From contig CACBWM010000005.1 of the NCBI GenBank assembly GCA_902542975.1, forward strand, positions 1 to 64,000: DNA of 64,000 bases, in the 5' to 3' direction. A program made the translations under genes and the position numbers. Every line of letters starts with the position of its first letter. Position 1 is the first letter of the stretch. A model generated the notes under the pieces. That model saw nothing but the letters and a program-made list of their open reading frames with translations, did not search any database and was not told the origin of the DNA. This DNA is from an uncultured Pelagibacteraceae bacterium. GTDB lineage: Bacteria; Pseudomonadota; Alphaproteobacteria; Pelagibacterales; Pelagibacteraceae. Shown in pieces: positions 1 to 9,500 of this stretch.

Positions 1-1222
<1,222 letters not shown>

Positions 1223-1223
<1 letters not shown>

Positions 1224-1621
1224 TGAGTAATCTTTTCAATATAGATATTGTTAATCCAGAACAATCTTTTCTTTCTAAAGACAATGTATTTGAGGTTGTA
1301 ATACCTGCTGTAGAAGGAGAGATTGGTATTCTTAAAGATCATATTCCAATTATCTCCTTTTTAAAACCAGGTATAATTAAAGTTTTCTCTGAGTCTAAAG
1401 AACAAAACTTCTATGTTGAAGATGGTATTGTCGAATTTAAAGATAATACTTTATCTGTATTAACTAGTTCAATTTTTGATTTAAAAGATGCTGATAAAAA
1501 TTTTGTATCTGAGTCGATAAGCAGCGCTGAAGCAGAATTATCAAAAGATAATATCGATGATCAAAAAAGATTTCTTTTAAATCACAAAGTCGAAGTTCTA
1601 AAATCTATAAGTATTAATTAA
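1223..1621 (+). CDS. atpC: F1F0 ATP synthase subunit epsilon
   Basis: This is the epsilon subunit of the F1 central stalk, which couples rotation and can inhibit ATP hydrolysis. At 132 residues it has the family length. The N-terminal beta-sandwich shows FNIDIVNPEQ, the conserved PAVEGEIGILKDHIP loop near residues 28-42, and a FYVEDGIVEF strand. A short helical C-terminus follows. The start overlaps the atpD stop by one base, so the two are probably translationally coupled. Its 3' end overlaps the convergent rppH gene by eight bases with no visible terminator hairpin. Confidence 0.95.
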
Positions 1622-2090
1622 CTACTTTTTCTAGTTCTTTTTGAATTTCTTGGTAAACACTAAGTTTAAAATCTACAACTTTAGTTGTTAAATCTTTAAT
1701 GTCTATCCATTTCCAATCTAAAAATTCAGGATGTTTAGTTTTAATATTAATTTCATTTTCCTCTCCATTAAACTTTACAATAAACCACTTTTGCTTTTGC
1801 CCTTTATATTTTCCTTTCCAAATAATTCCTAAGAGGCGATCAGGAAGATTGTAAGTTGTGTATTTGCTTATTTCTTTAATTAGCTCTACTGACTTTATGC
1901 TTGTCTCTTCTTTAAGTTCCCTTAACGCTGCATCAAAATAATTTTCACCTTCATCAATACCGCCCTGAGGCATCTGCCAAAAATCAGCAGGATTATCAAT
2001 TCTTTTTGCAACAAATATCTTATTTTCTTTATTTAAGACTGCGATACCTACACCATTCCTTAATGGAAGTTTTTGAAATTTTTCTTTCAT
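1614..2090 (-). CDS. rppH: RNA pyrophosphohydrolase (Nudix family)
   Basis: This Nudix hydrolase probably removes pyrophosphate from the 5' triphosphate end of mRNA, which starts 5'-end-dependent decay. A complete Nudix box runs from about residue 43 to 65: GGIDEGE, then REL with EE at 61-62. The N-terminal RNGVGIAVLN and the FWQMPQGG just before the box are typical of RppH rather than of dNTP-cleaning Nudix enzymes. At 158 residues it has the usual length. It follows ctpA on the same strand with a two-base gap. A dinucleoside polyphosphatase activity is also known in this family. Confidence 0.92.
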   Translation of the reverse strand: MKEKFQKLPLRNGVGIAVLNKENKIFVAKRIDNPADFWQMPQGGIDEGENYFDAALRELKEETSIKSVELIKEISKYTTYNLPDRLLGIIWKGKYKGQKQKWFIVKFNGEENEINIKTKHPEFLDWKWIDIKDLTTKVVDFKLSVYQEIQKELEKVVN

Positions 2091-2092
2091 TC

Positions 2093-3226
2093 TTAACCAT
2101 TTAACAATTTAAGAGCAAATTCCAACTGGTTATCAGTATCTGTATTTATTCTAAATTCATCTGAACCTTCAGCAATAACTATATCTGGATTTACACCTAC
2201 TCTTGAAATCGATTTACCTGATGGGAGATAATATTTAGAAACAGTAAGTCTTATGGCGCCTTCATTTTCTAAAGGAATAATTGACTGAACTGACCCTTTT
2301 CCATATGTACTCTCTCCTACTAATATTGCTCTTTTGTGATCTTGTAGTGCTCCTGCAACAATTTCAGATGCTGATGCAGACCCATAATTAATCAAAATAA
2401 CCATTGTTTCTCCATCAATAATATCTCCTTTTTTTGCAAACCATTTTCTATTTTCATACTTTCTTTTACTTTTTGTTGAAACTATTTCTCCATTTTCTAA
2501 AAAATAATCTGAAATTTTTATTGCTTGAGATAACAATCCACCAGGATTATTTCTTAAATCTAATATGTAATTTTTAATTTTCTTATTTTTCTTAAATTCT
2601 TTGATTTTATTTTTTATTTGTTTACTACTATTCTCATTGAATGATGTTAATCTTATATAAGCTGTTTGATCATCTTTAATTTCTGACTTAACAGATGCAA
2701 CTTGTATAATTTCTCTCGTAATTGTAAATATAAGTGCTTTTCTTTCTCCTCTTCTTCTAACAGTAATTTCGATATCAGTTCCAACCGGGCCTCTCATTAA
2801 TTCTACAGCCTCAGAAAGGGTTTTTCCTTGAACTTGAACATCATCAATTTTAACAATGTAATCTCCAGCTTTAACACCAACCTCCTCAGCTGGTGAGTTA
2901 TCAATTGGAGAAATTACTTTTACGACACCAGCCTCCATACCGACTTCAATACCCAATCCTCCAAATTCTCCACTAGTCTCAGTTTGCATATTTTTAAACG
3001 AGTCTGGAGACATATATGCTGAATAGGGATCCAAAGATTGTAAAACACCGTTTATAGCAGCATCCATTGCGTCACTCTGATTTACTTCATCAACATATTC
3101 TTTATTAATTTTATTTAAGACTTCACTGAATAAATCAATTTTTTTGTAAATATCGTTTTCATTACTCAAAATTGGATTTGTAAATATGAAAAAAAATAAA
3201 GAAGTTATTAAGTATACTTTTTTCAT
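2093..3226 (-). CDS. ctpA: Carboxyl-terminal processing protease (S41 family, PDZ)
   Basis: This is a periplasmic serine protease that trims C-termini of envelope proteins. An N-terminal signal peptide covers about residues 1-21. A PDZ domain spans roughly 88-160 (GGLGIEVG, SPAEEVGVKAGDYIV). The S41 catalytic domain follows, with a Ser/Lys dyad that I place at Ser285 (in GSASASE) and Lys310 (in TYGKGSVQ); the 25-residue spacing is normal for the family. At 377 residues it is on the short side for alphaproteobacterial CtpA because the C-terminal extension is missing. Its start overlaps the rsfS stop by four bases (ATGA), so it is probably coupled to it. Confidence 0.94.
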   Translation of the reverse strand: MKKVYLITSLFFFIFTNPILSNENDIYKKIDLFSEVLNKINKEYVDEVNQSDAMDAAINGVLQSLDPYSAYMSPDSFKNMQTETSGEFGGLGIEVGMEAGVVKVISPIDNSPAEEVGVKAGDYIVKIDDVQVQGKTLSEAVELMRGPVGTDIEITVRRRGERKALIFTITREIIQVASVKSEIKDDQTAYIRLTSFNENSSKQIKNKIKEFKKNKKIKNYILDLRNNPGGLLSQAIKISDYFLENGEIVSTKSKRKYENRKWFAKKGDIIDGETMVILINYGSASASEIVAGALQDHKRAILVGESTYGKGSVQSIIPLENEGAIRLTVSKYYLPSGKSISRVGVNPDIVIAEGSDEFRINTDTDNQLEFALKLLNG

Positions 3227-3573
3227 ATGATCAGTTTTTCTTTAGGAATTAATTCTGACCACATTTTTTCTAATTCATAAAATTTTCTTTTCTCAGGATT
3301 GAAAATATGAACAATTAAGTCGATCCCATCCACAAGCTTCCAATCATTGCTATCTTTTCCCTCAATTTTACAATTATTCACACCATTAATTTTTAATTTT
3401 TCAAAAACTTGTTCAGATAAAGCTTGAATATGTCTTGATGATGTACCACTTGCTATGATCATAAAGTCAGCAACTGATGACTTTCCTTCGAGATCTATTG
3501 AAACTATGTCTAAGGCTTTATTAATATCAAGCGTTTTGATTATTTCATCTTTAAGAGCTGATATTTTTTCCAT
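3223..3573 (-). CDS. rsfS: Ribosome silencing factor RsfS
   Basis: This small protein binds ribosomal protein L14 on the free 50S subunit and blocks subunit joining, which slows translation under nutrient limitation. At 116 residues it has the family length. Conserved features are the strand DIVSIDLEGKSSVADFMIIASGT (read in two halves), the SSRHIQALSE helix, and the C-terminal DLIVHIF segment followed by the ELEKMWS helix. It sits between nadD and ctpA; the nadD-rsfS pairing is widely conserved in bacteria and supports the call. Confidence 0.94.
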   Translation of the reverse strand: MEKISALKDEIIKTLDINKALDIVSIDLEGKSSVADFMIIASGTSSRHIQALSEQVFEKLKINGVNNCKIEGKDSNDWKLVDGIDLIVHIFNPEKRKFYELEKMWSELIPKEKLII

Positions 3574-3590
3574 TAATTAAATTTAGAGTA

Positions 3591-4133
3591 TCAAATTTTT
3601 CTTAATTGAGAAGATGAAATATTGACTTTATTAAACTTTATAAATTCAACTGCTTTTTTATTATATTTCTTAAATGATTTAGATCTAAAAGCCTTTGATT
3701 TGTATCCATTTCGATCAAATACCAATATTTTGCACATTTTAGTTATTGAATTATACCCCTTCCATTTATGAAAATTTATCAGGTTATCTGCCCCCATTAA
3801 AAAAAATATTTCTGAATGTTTAAATTTTTTTTTTAAATATTTAATTAAATCTACTGTACGATTAGATTTTATTATTTCTTCAAAACATTTAACTTTTATA
3901 AATTTATTTTTTTTATTAATTTTTTTTGCATAAGCTGTTCTTTTATATAGATCATTTGGATTATTTTTTTTAAATGGATTTTGTTTTGTTATAGCCCATA
4001 TAACTTGGTTCAAATCATAATTTTTTTTTGCTAATTTAGAAATTCTTACATGACCAACATGCGCTGGATCGAACGATCCACCGAGTACACCAATCTTTTT
4101 ATTTTCTAATTTGCCCTGTACCATAAACTTCAT
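3591..4133 (-). CDS. nadD: Nicotinate-nucleotide adenylyltransferase
   Basis: NadD joins nicotinate mononucleotide to AMP in NAD synthesis. The nucleotidyltransferase signature GGSFDPAHVGH occupies about residues 19-29, where the final HxGH element binds ATP. MGADNLINFHKWKGY near residue 115 is the typical substrate-binding segment, and ISSSQLR at the extreme C-terminus is a variant of the usual ISST-x-IR motif. The protein ends right after that motif, so the C-terminal helix found in most NadD proteins is shortened. The chosen start lies inside proA with a 35-base overlap; a Met three residues downstream is an alternative. Confidence 0.9.
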   Translation of the reverse strand: MKFMVQGKLENKKIGVLGGSFDPAHVGHVRISKLAKKNYDLNQVIWAITKQNPFKKNNPNDLYKRTAYAKKINKKNKFIKVKCFEEIIKSNRTVDLIKYLKKKFKHSEIFFLMGADNLINFHKWKGYNSITKMCKILVFDRNGYKSKAFRSKSFKKYNKKAVEFIKFNKVNISSSQLRKI

Positions 4134-5346
4134 ATTTATAACTTACTAATTGATTTAGACCGACAGGACCTCTTGGTGGCAAGGTGTTTGTTGAAATTCC
4201 AACCTCTCCACCAAAACCAAATTCTCCTCCGTCAGCAAATTGTGTTGATGAATTTTGAATAGCAATAGAGCTTTTTACATTCTTAATAAAGAATTTTGCT
4301 GTATTTTTGTTTTTGGTTACTATTGCATCTGTATGCATAGTTCCATATTTGTTGATATGGGCAACTGCTTCTTTGACATTATTCACTAATTTAACTGAAA
4401 TAATCGGTGAAAGATGTTCTTTTGACCAAGTATTATTATTTGCAGGATATGTTTTGCCTTTAAATAATTTACTTATTTTTTTATCAGCTAAAATTTTACA
4501 ACCGCTTTTAGCTAGTGAATTTAAAATTAAATTCACTGATTTCGATTTACTTTTATGTATTAAGAGAGTTTCAGTTGCACCACATATACTAGTATTTCTC
4601 AACTTAGCATTTAATACTATTTTGTTTGCCATATTATCTTCTGCCTCTTTATCAATATATGTATGACAAATTCCTTCCAAATGACCAATAACTGGAACCT
4701 TTGAAAGTTGTTTAACTTTTTTTACTAAATTTTTTCCGCCTCGTGGTATTACAACATCAATGGAGTTTTCCATTTTTGATAATAAATAATCGACGAGTTT
4801 TCTGCTCTTGTTATTTATAAACTGGACATAATTTTCGTTTACTTTATTTTTTTTTAGAGCTTTTCTAAATAAATTTACTAAAATTTTATTACTATTGTAG
4901 GCTTCGGAACCACCTCTTAATATAACAGCATTTCCAGATTTAAAACATAGTGCTGATACATCCGAAGTAACATTGGGTCTACTTTCAAATATTACACCTA
5001 TAACTCCTATTGGTATTGTAACTCTTCTAATTTCAAGTCCATTTGGCCTTTTCCATTTGGAAGTTACTTGGTTAACTGGATCTTTAAAAGAAGTAATAGT
5101 TTTGACAGAGTCAATTATACTTTTTAATTTATTATTATTAAGAGCGAGTCTTTGAATTAAGTTTTCTTTTATTTTTTTTCCTCTTGCATAAAAAATATCT
5201 TTCTTATTTTCACTAATAATTTTATTCTTATTAATCTCAATTAATTTTACAAAATCTTTTAAAACTTTATTTTTTTTTTTTGGACTAATACTCGAATTCA
5301 AAGCTTTTCTAGAATTCAATCCAATTTTTTTAAGTATTTTACTCAT
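4099..5346 (-). CDS. proA: Gamma-glutamyl phosphate reductase
   Basis: ProA reduces gamma-glutamyl phosphate to glutamate-5-semialdehyde with NADPH, the second step of proline synthesis. The 415 residues match the aldehyde-dehydrogenase-fold family. Recognisable elements are PIGVIGVIFESRPNV near residue 112, GNAVILRGGSEA near 137, the active-site region NTSICGATETLL carrying the catalytic Cys, and the C-terminal FGFGGEVGISTNTLPPRGPVG (read as two parts). It follows proB with a one-base overlap of stop and start, forming a proBA unit under obgE. Confidence 0.96.
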   Translation of the reverse strand: MSKILKKIGLNSRKALNSSISPKKKNKVLKDFVKLIEINKNKIISENKKDIFYARGKKIKENLIQRLALNNNKLKSIIDSVKTITSFKDPVNQVTSKWKRPNGLEIRRVTIPIGVIGVIFESRPNVTSDVSALCFKSGNAVILRGGSEAYNSNKILVNLFRKALKKNKVNENYVQFINNKSRKLVDYLLSKMENSIDVVIPRGGKNLVKKVKQLSKVPVIGHLEGICHTYIDKEAEDNMANKIVLNAKLRNTSICGATETLLIHKSKSKSVNLILNSLAKSGCKILADKKISKLFKGKTYPANNNTWSKEHLSPIISVKLVNNVKEAVAHINKYGTMHTDAIVTKNKNTAKFFIKNVKSSIAIQNSSTQFADGGEFGFGGEVGISTNTLPPRGPVGLNQLVSYKYEVYGTGQIRK

Positions 5347-6452
5347 TAAATTTTAACCATATCATCTTTATGTATAACTTCAGACTTTGTAACATAGCCT
5401 AAAAGATTACTAATTTTGTTAGAATGCTCTCCTTTTATTTTGGATATCTCATCAGATGTAAAACTACTCAATCCTCTAGCAAATTCTTTGTTATTTTTAT
5501 CTAAAATTCTAACATGATCACCTTTAACAAATTTTCCGGAAACTTTTCTAATACCTGCAGCTAATAAACTTTTTCCATTTTTTAATGCATTTAAAGCACC
5601 GTCATCTATAATAATTTCTCCTTTAGGAGATATAGAGCTAATTATCCATTTTTTTCTTGCATCTAATTTAGATACTTTCGGCAAAAACCATGTCCCAGAA
5701 TTATGTTCCAGTATATTTTTAATTGGTCTTTTAATTAAACCATTTGCAATAGCCATATAGCAACCTGAAACTTGACATACTTTTGCAGCATCAATTTTCG
5801 TTTTCATTCCACCAGTACCATACTCACTTGTGCTTTTACTTGAAAAATTTTCAATTTTAGAATCAATATTTTTTATTTCATTAATCAATTTAGCATTTTT
5901 ATGAATTTTTGGGTTTTTAGAATACAATCCATCAACATCAGACAGTAATATTAAGCAATCTGCACCTGATATTTGAGCAACTCTTGATGCTAATCTGTCA
6001 TTATCTCCGTATTTAATTTCAGAAGTTGCAATACTATCATTTTCATTAACAATAGGTACAAAATTAAGCTCAAATAAGTTTTCGAAGGTTCTTTTAGCAT
6101 TTATAGCTCTTCTTCTTTGTTCAGTATCTTCTAAAGTAATTAGAATTTGAGAAATATTTATTTTGTTTGAGCTAAATGTCTTTTTAAAAAGATTCATTAA
6201 TTCTATTTGTCCAATTGATGCAACAGCTTGGCTTTTATCAAGCTTTAAAGTTTTTTTATTTAATTGTAATTTTTTACACCCTAAAGCAATTGCTCCAGAA
6301 CTCACTATAACAATGTTCTTTTTAAGTTTTTGTAACTCTTTAATATCTTTAGCAAATTCCAAAAGCCATTTTTCTCTAATAATTTTATTGTCATTTATTA
6401 ATAAAGATGAACCTATTTTTATTACTACAGTTTTGGAGTCCTTAAGATACAT
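5346..6452 (-). CDS. proB: Glutamate 5-kinase with PUA domain
   Basis: ProB phosphorylates glutamate to gamma-glutamyl phosphate, the committed and normally proline-inhibited step of proline synthesis. The amino-acid kinase domain covers about residues 1-260, with VVKIGSSLL, IVIVSSGAIALG, NENDSI and the GTGGMKTK phosphate loop visible. A C-terminal PUA domain (about 275-355) follows, as in E. coli ProB. At 368 residues it is full length. Its start overlaps the obgE stop by eleven bases. Proline feedback control by the kinase domain is expected from the family but cannot be read from the sequence. Confidence 0.95.
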   Translation of the reverse strand: MYLKDSKTVVIKIGSSLLINDNKIIREKWLLEFAKDIKELQKLKKNIVIVSSGAIALGCKKLQLNKKTLKLDKSQAVASIGQIELMNLFKKTFSSNKINISQILITLEDTEQRRRAINAKRTFENLFELNFVPIVNENDSIATSEIKYGDNDRLASRVAQISGADCLILLSDVDGLYSKNPKIHKNAKLINEIKNIDSKIENFSSKSTSEYGTGGMKTKIDAAKVCQVSGCYMAIANGLIKRPIKNILEHNSGTWFLPKVSKLDARKKWIISSISPKGEIIIDDGALNALKNGKSLLAAGIRKVSGKFVKGDHVRILDKNNKEFARGLSSFTSDEISKIKGEHSNKISNLLGYVTKSEVIHKDDMVKI

Positions 6453-7425
6453 AGTTTACCAACTTTGACTTTATATCTGATACTGATTTTTTATCCATTG
6501 TTGACATTAAAAAGATATTTTTTTTTAATTTATTCTTGAGTTTTTTTATCTTCTCTTTTTTTTCCTCTTCATCAATTAAGTCAGTTTTATTTAAAACTAC
6601 TATTTCTTTTTTTTTAACTAAATCTTTACTGTATTTTGATAATTCTTTTCTGACTTGATTGTAAGAAATAAATAAATCATCTTCAGTTATATCTATTAAA
6701 TGCAGCAAAGTTTTGCACCTTTCTATATGTTTTAAAAACTTTATTCCAAGACCAGTTCCGGTATGAGCACCCTCAATTAAGCCCGGTATATCTGCTAAAG
6801 TAACTTCTTTGTCATCATAACTAGCAACACCAAGATTTGGATTAATTGTAGTAAATTTATAGTTTGCTATTTTTGGATTTGCACTCGTCATTGATGCAAG
6901 CAAGCTGGATTTCCCAGCATTGGGCAATCCTATGATACCGATATCAGCAATTGTTTTTAGTTGAAGCCAAATCCAAAATTCCTCTCCTTGACCCCCTTTT
7001 GTAAATTTCTTTGGGGCTCTATTGGTTGAGGACTTAAATCTTGTATTTCCAAATCCTCCTTTACCTCCGCTTGCTACTAAAAATTCCTCTTTCTGACTTT
7101 TAAAATCATAAATAAGTGTTTTATTATCTTCTTCAAATACTTGTGTTCCTAAAGGTACTTTTAAATATAAATCTTCACCACCTTTCCCAGTTTTGTTTTT
7201 TCCGCTGCCATCCTTTCCTCTTTCAGCTTTGAAGTGTTGTTGATACCTGTAATCAATCAAAGTATTAAGATTTCTTTCACTAATAAGAATTACAGATCCT
7301 CCTTTCCCTCCATCGCCGCCATCAGGGCCACCAAACTCTACAAATTTTTCCCTACGAAAACTTGGAGATCCCGACCCTCCGTTGCCAGCTTTTACATATA
7401 TCTTAACTTGATCTAGAAATTTCAT
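6442..7425 (-). CDS. obgE: Obg family GTPase, ribosome assembly
   Basis: ObgE/CgtA is a ribosome-associated GTPase that helps 50S maturation. The glycine-rich Obg domain fills about residues 1-157 (VKAGNGGSGSPSFRREKFV, GPDGGDGGKGG). The G domain follows: G1 GLPNAGKSS near 165, G3 DIPGLIEGAHTGTGLG near 212, and NKTD near 279. At 327 residues it ends after the G domain, so the C-terminal OCT domain of some Obg proteins is absent, which is normal for many alphaproteobacteria. It lies directly behind rplU-rpmA, a conserved arrangement, and probably shares their promoter. Confidence 0.96.
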   Translation of the reverse strand: MKFLDQVKIYVKAGNGGSGSPSFRREKFVEFGGPDGGDGGKGGSVILISERNLNTLIDYRYQQHFKAERGKDGSGKNKTGKGGEDLYLKVPLGTQVFEEDNKTLIYDFKSQKEEFLVASGGKGGFGNTRFKSSTNRAPKKFTKGGQGEEFWIWLQLKTIADIGIIGLPNAGKSSLLASMTSANPKIANYKFTTINPNLGVASYDDKEVTLADIPGLIEGAHTGTGLGIKFLKHIERCKTLLHLIDITEDDLFISYNQVRKELSKYSKDLVKKKEIVVLNKTDLIDEEEKKEKIKKLKNKLKKNIFLMSTMDKKSVSDIKSKLVNYVS

Positions 7426-7452
7426 ATAACAACTATGTGAGTGTTGTATCTA

Positions 7453-7707
7453 TTAATTGGGCTTTACAGAAACGTAAGTTCTATCAGATTTTGATTTTTT
7501 AAACTCTACTTTACCTTTAACAACTGAAAATATCGAATGGTCTTTACCCATGCCAACATTTTCTCCAGGAAATATTTTAGTTCCCCTTTGTCTTACAATA
7601 ATGTTGCCAGGCACAACCATCTCGCCACCATATTTTTTCACACCAAGTCTACGACCTGCACTATCTCTTCCGTTTCTCGACGATCCACCTGCTTTTTTCG
7701 TTGCCAT
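7453..7707 (-). CDS. rpmA: 50S ribosomal protein L27
   Basis: L27 is a large-subunit protein whose N-terminal tail reaches the peptidyl transferase centre. The start reads [16 protein letters not shown], followed by [11 protein letters not shown] and the conserved [17 protein letters not shown]. The 84-residue length is normal. The tail starts directly with the mature-type sequence, so no N-terminal processing peptide is present. It sits ten bases after rplU, and obgE follows, which is the classic rplU-rpmA-obgE order. Confidence 0.98.
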   Translation of the reverse strand: MATKKAGGSSRNGRDSAGRRLGVKKYGGEMVVPGNIIVRQRGTKIFPGENVGMGKDHSIFSVVKGKVEFKKSKSDRTYVSVKPN

Positions 7708-7717
7708 AAATTACTTT

Positions 7718-8119
7718 TTATTTAGCTGCTTCCTTAGTTTCAACTGTTTTTTTTGATGGTATTTCTTTTCTTTTTTCTGCTTCAGAAATAACTTTACCAT
7801 CTTTTGAATAGATTTTACTTATTCTTACCATTGTGAATTTTTGTCTATGACCATTTTTTCTTCTCGAATTTTGTCTTCTTCTTTTTTTAAAAATAAGAAC
7901 TGTTCTATTTTTTCCATTTTTTATTAATTCAGCTTCAACTTTAGCTCCACTAATAGTTGGCTCCCCTAATTCTAAATTTTTATCGTCTCCGTAAGCTAGT
8001 ATTTCATTAAACTCTATTTTTGAATTTTCTTTTGAATCTTCGAGCTTTTCAACTTTGAGAATCTCTCCAGCTTTCACTTTATACTGTTTACCACCTGTTT
8101 GAATTACCGCGAATGACAT
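7718..8119 (-). CDS. rplU: 50S ribosomal protein L21
   Basis: L21 binds 23S rRNA in the large subunit. The body, about residues 1-103, shows FAVIQTGGKQYKVKAGE and the basic FKKRRRQNSRRKNGHRQ rRNA-binding segment. An extra Lys/Glu-rich tail of about 25 residues extends it to 133, whereas many L21 proteins end near 103; such tails are common in alphaproteobacteria. It is the first gene of the rplU-rpmA-obgE group and has a clear promoter at 8146-8173. Confidence 0.97.
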   Translation of the reverse strand: MSFAVIQTGGKQYKVKAGEILKVEKLEDSKENSKIEFNEILAYGDDKNLELGEPTISGAKVEAELIKNGKNRTVLIFKKRRRQNSRRKNGHRQKFTMVRISKIYSKDGKVISEAEKRKEIPSKKTVETKEAAK

Positions 8120-8145
8120 AGTTAACCCTAATTTTTATAGTCAGC

Positions 8146-8173
8146 AATATAGTCTGGGTTGCATCATAGTCAA
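8146..8173 (-). promoter_or_regulatory. Sigma70-type promoter for rplU-rpmA-obgE
   Basis: On the minus strand, TTGACT (8173-8168) and TATATT (8151-8146) are separated by 16 bases. The expected transcript start is near 8139, about 20 bases before the rplU ATG. An AGGG run at 8-11 bases before the ATG can serve as ribosome binding site. The promoter lies between the gloB stop region and rplU, so it drives the ribosomal protein genes independently of gloB. Confidence 0.6.
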
Positions 8174-8183
8174 GTTTAATAAC

Positions 8184-8903
8184 TTAGAAATTATCCTTTA
8201 AATCTCTCAATTTTTTGAAATTTTCTAGATCGTTTGACTTAAGAAAAATATTACAATTAAGTTCCACACCAATCGTCGATGGCATACTAGTTTTACCTTG
8301 TTTAATTCTTTCTTTAATTTCTTTAATTTTGTTTAGTAATTCATTGTTATTGGAATCTTGTGCTAAACAAAATTCAGAATTCTTCAAAGTATACTCATGT
8401 CCACAATAAATTTTTGTATCTTTATCTAAATTTTTTAAAACTTGTAGCGAGTTGTACATTTGCTCATAACTTCCCTCAAAAATTCTTCCACATCCCAAAG
8501 AGAATAAAGTATCTCCTGTAAAAACTAACTTATTTTTAAAAAAATGAAAACAGATATGACCTATTGTATGACCAGGAACATGATATATTTTTGCCTCAAA
8601 TATATCCTTCTTCCAAATTTCACCATTATTTAAGCAAATATCAATTTGAGGTATTCTGTTTTTATCTCCAATATAACCTACTACTTCTGCATTAAATTTT
8701 TTTTTTAATTCTTCATTCCCACCAACATGGTCATGATGATGATGTGTATTTAATATATATTTTAAATTTAATTTATTTTTCTCTAAATAATTTATAATTG
8801 GATCTGCTTCACCAGGATCAACAACACAACAATTTCTATTAGCTTCATTAATTAAAATGTAAGAAAAATTATCTTCCAGACACTTAATAATTTCTACTTT
8901 CAT
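8184..8903 (-). CDS. gloB: Hydroxyacylglutathione hydrolase (glyoxalase II)
   Basis: GloB hydrolyses S-lactoylglutathione to lactate and glutathione, the second step of methylglyoxal detoxification. The metallo-beta-lactamase metal motif THHHHDH lies at residues 53-59 (ligands His54, His56, Asp58, His59). Further ligands are supplied by the HVPGHTIGH, FTGDTLFSLGCGR and YCGHEYT segments, the last two typical of glyoxalase II. At 239 residues it is slightly shorter than E. coli GloB (251). It follows metW with no gap, so it probably belongs to the metX-metW transcript. Confidence 0.93.
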   Translation of the reverse strand: MKVEIIKCLEDNFSYILINEANRNCCVVDPGEADPIINYLEKNKLNLKYILNTHHHHDHVGGNEELKKKFNAEVVGYIGDKNRIPQIDICLNNGEIWKKDIFEAKIYHVPGHTIGHICFHFFKNKLVFTGDTLFSLGCGRIFEGSYEQMYNSLQVLKNLDKDTKIYCGHEYTLKNSEFCLAQDSNNNELLNKIKEIKERIKQGKTSMPSTIGVELNCNIFLKSNDLENFKKLRDLKDNF

Positions 8904-9500
8904 TTAACTTTCTATTAAAAATATACCTAAGTGAGAGTCAAGATTTTTATAATTTAAATTTGATTTGTTTATTTCTGAAATTCGACTTTTTTTTAAAGCG
9001 ATAGACTTATATATTTTAATATTCTTAGTACTGCAAAAATTATAAAAATCTTTAATTGTGCACATATGTAAATTTGGTGTATTGTACCATTCATGAGGTA
9101 AATTTTCTGTTACAGGCATTGTGCCTTTAAACAATAATTGCAGTCTAACTCTCCAGTAACCAAAATTAGGTATAGTAACAATTACTTTTTTTCCTACTTT
9201 AAGTAATTCATTAATTACTAATTCAGGATTAAGAAAAGCTTGTAATGTTTGGCTTAAAATAACATAATCAAAAGACGATTTAGGAAATTGTTTTAAATCG
9301 CTCTCAGCATTCCCTTCTATAACAGTTAATCCTTTTGATAAACAATTTTGAACTTTTTCTTTAGAAATTTCTAATCCACGAATATCTTTAGTTTTATTTT
9401 CTTGTAAAAATTTCATTAAGTCTCCATTGCCACAACCAACATCGAGAACTCTAGTATTTTCCTCTATCAAATTAGATATAATGTTAAATTCTTCTTTCAT
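8904..9500 (-). CDS. metW: Methionine biosynthesis protein MetW
   Basis: MetW is a class I SAM-methyltransferase-fold protein that partners MetX in homoserine acetylation in many proteobacteria. The SAM-binding motif VLDVGCGNGDLMKFL is near residue 18, and the MetW-type NFGYWRVRLQLLFKGTMP segment is near 130. At 198 residues it has family length. Its start overlaps the metX stop by 17 bases, so the pair is translationally linked. Whether it transfers a methyl group or only activates MetX is not settled from sequence. Confidence 0.93.
   Translation of the reverse strand: MKEEFNIISNLIEENTRVLDVGCGNGDLMKFLQENKTKDIRGLEISKEKVQNCLSKGLTVIEGNAESDLKQFPKSSFDYVILSQTLQAFLNPELVINELLKVGKKVIVTIPNFGYWRVRLQLLFKGTMPVTENLPHEWYNTPNLHMCTIKDFYNFCSTKNIKIYKSIALKKSRISEINKSNLNYKNLDSHLGIFLIES

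Noticed and set aside
4307-4666. A 119-residue plus-strand frame opposite proA
   Set aside because: It is the hydrophobic shadow of Lys/Asn-rich coding sequence, and proA motifs run through the whole region.
7550-7756. Plus-strand frames opposite rpmA
   Set aside because: L27 is unambiguous on the minus strand and these are complementary shadows.
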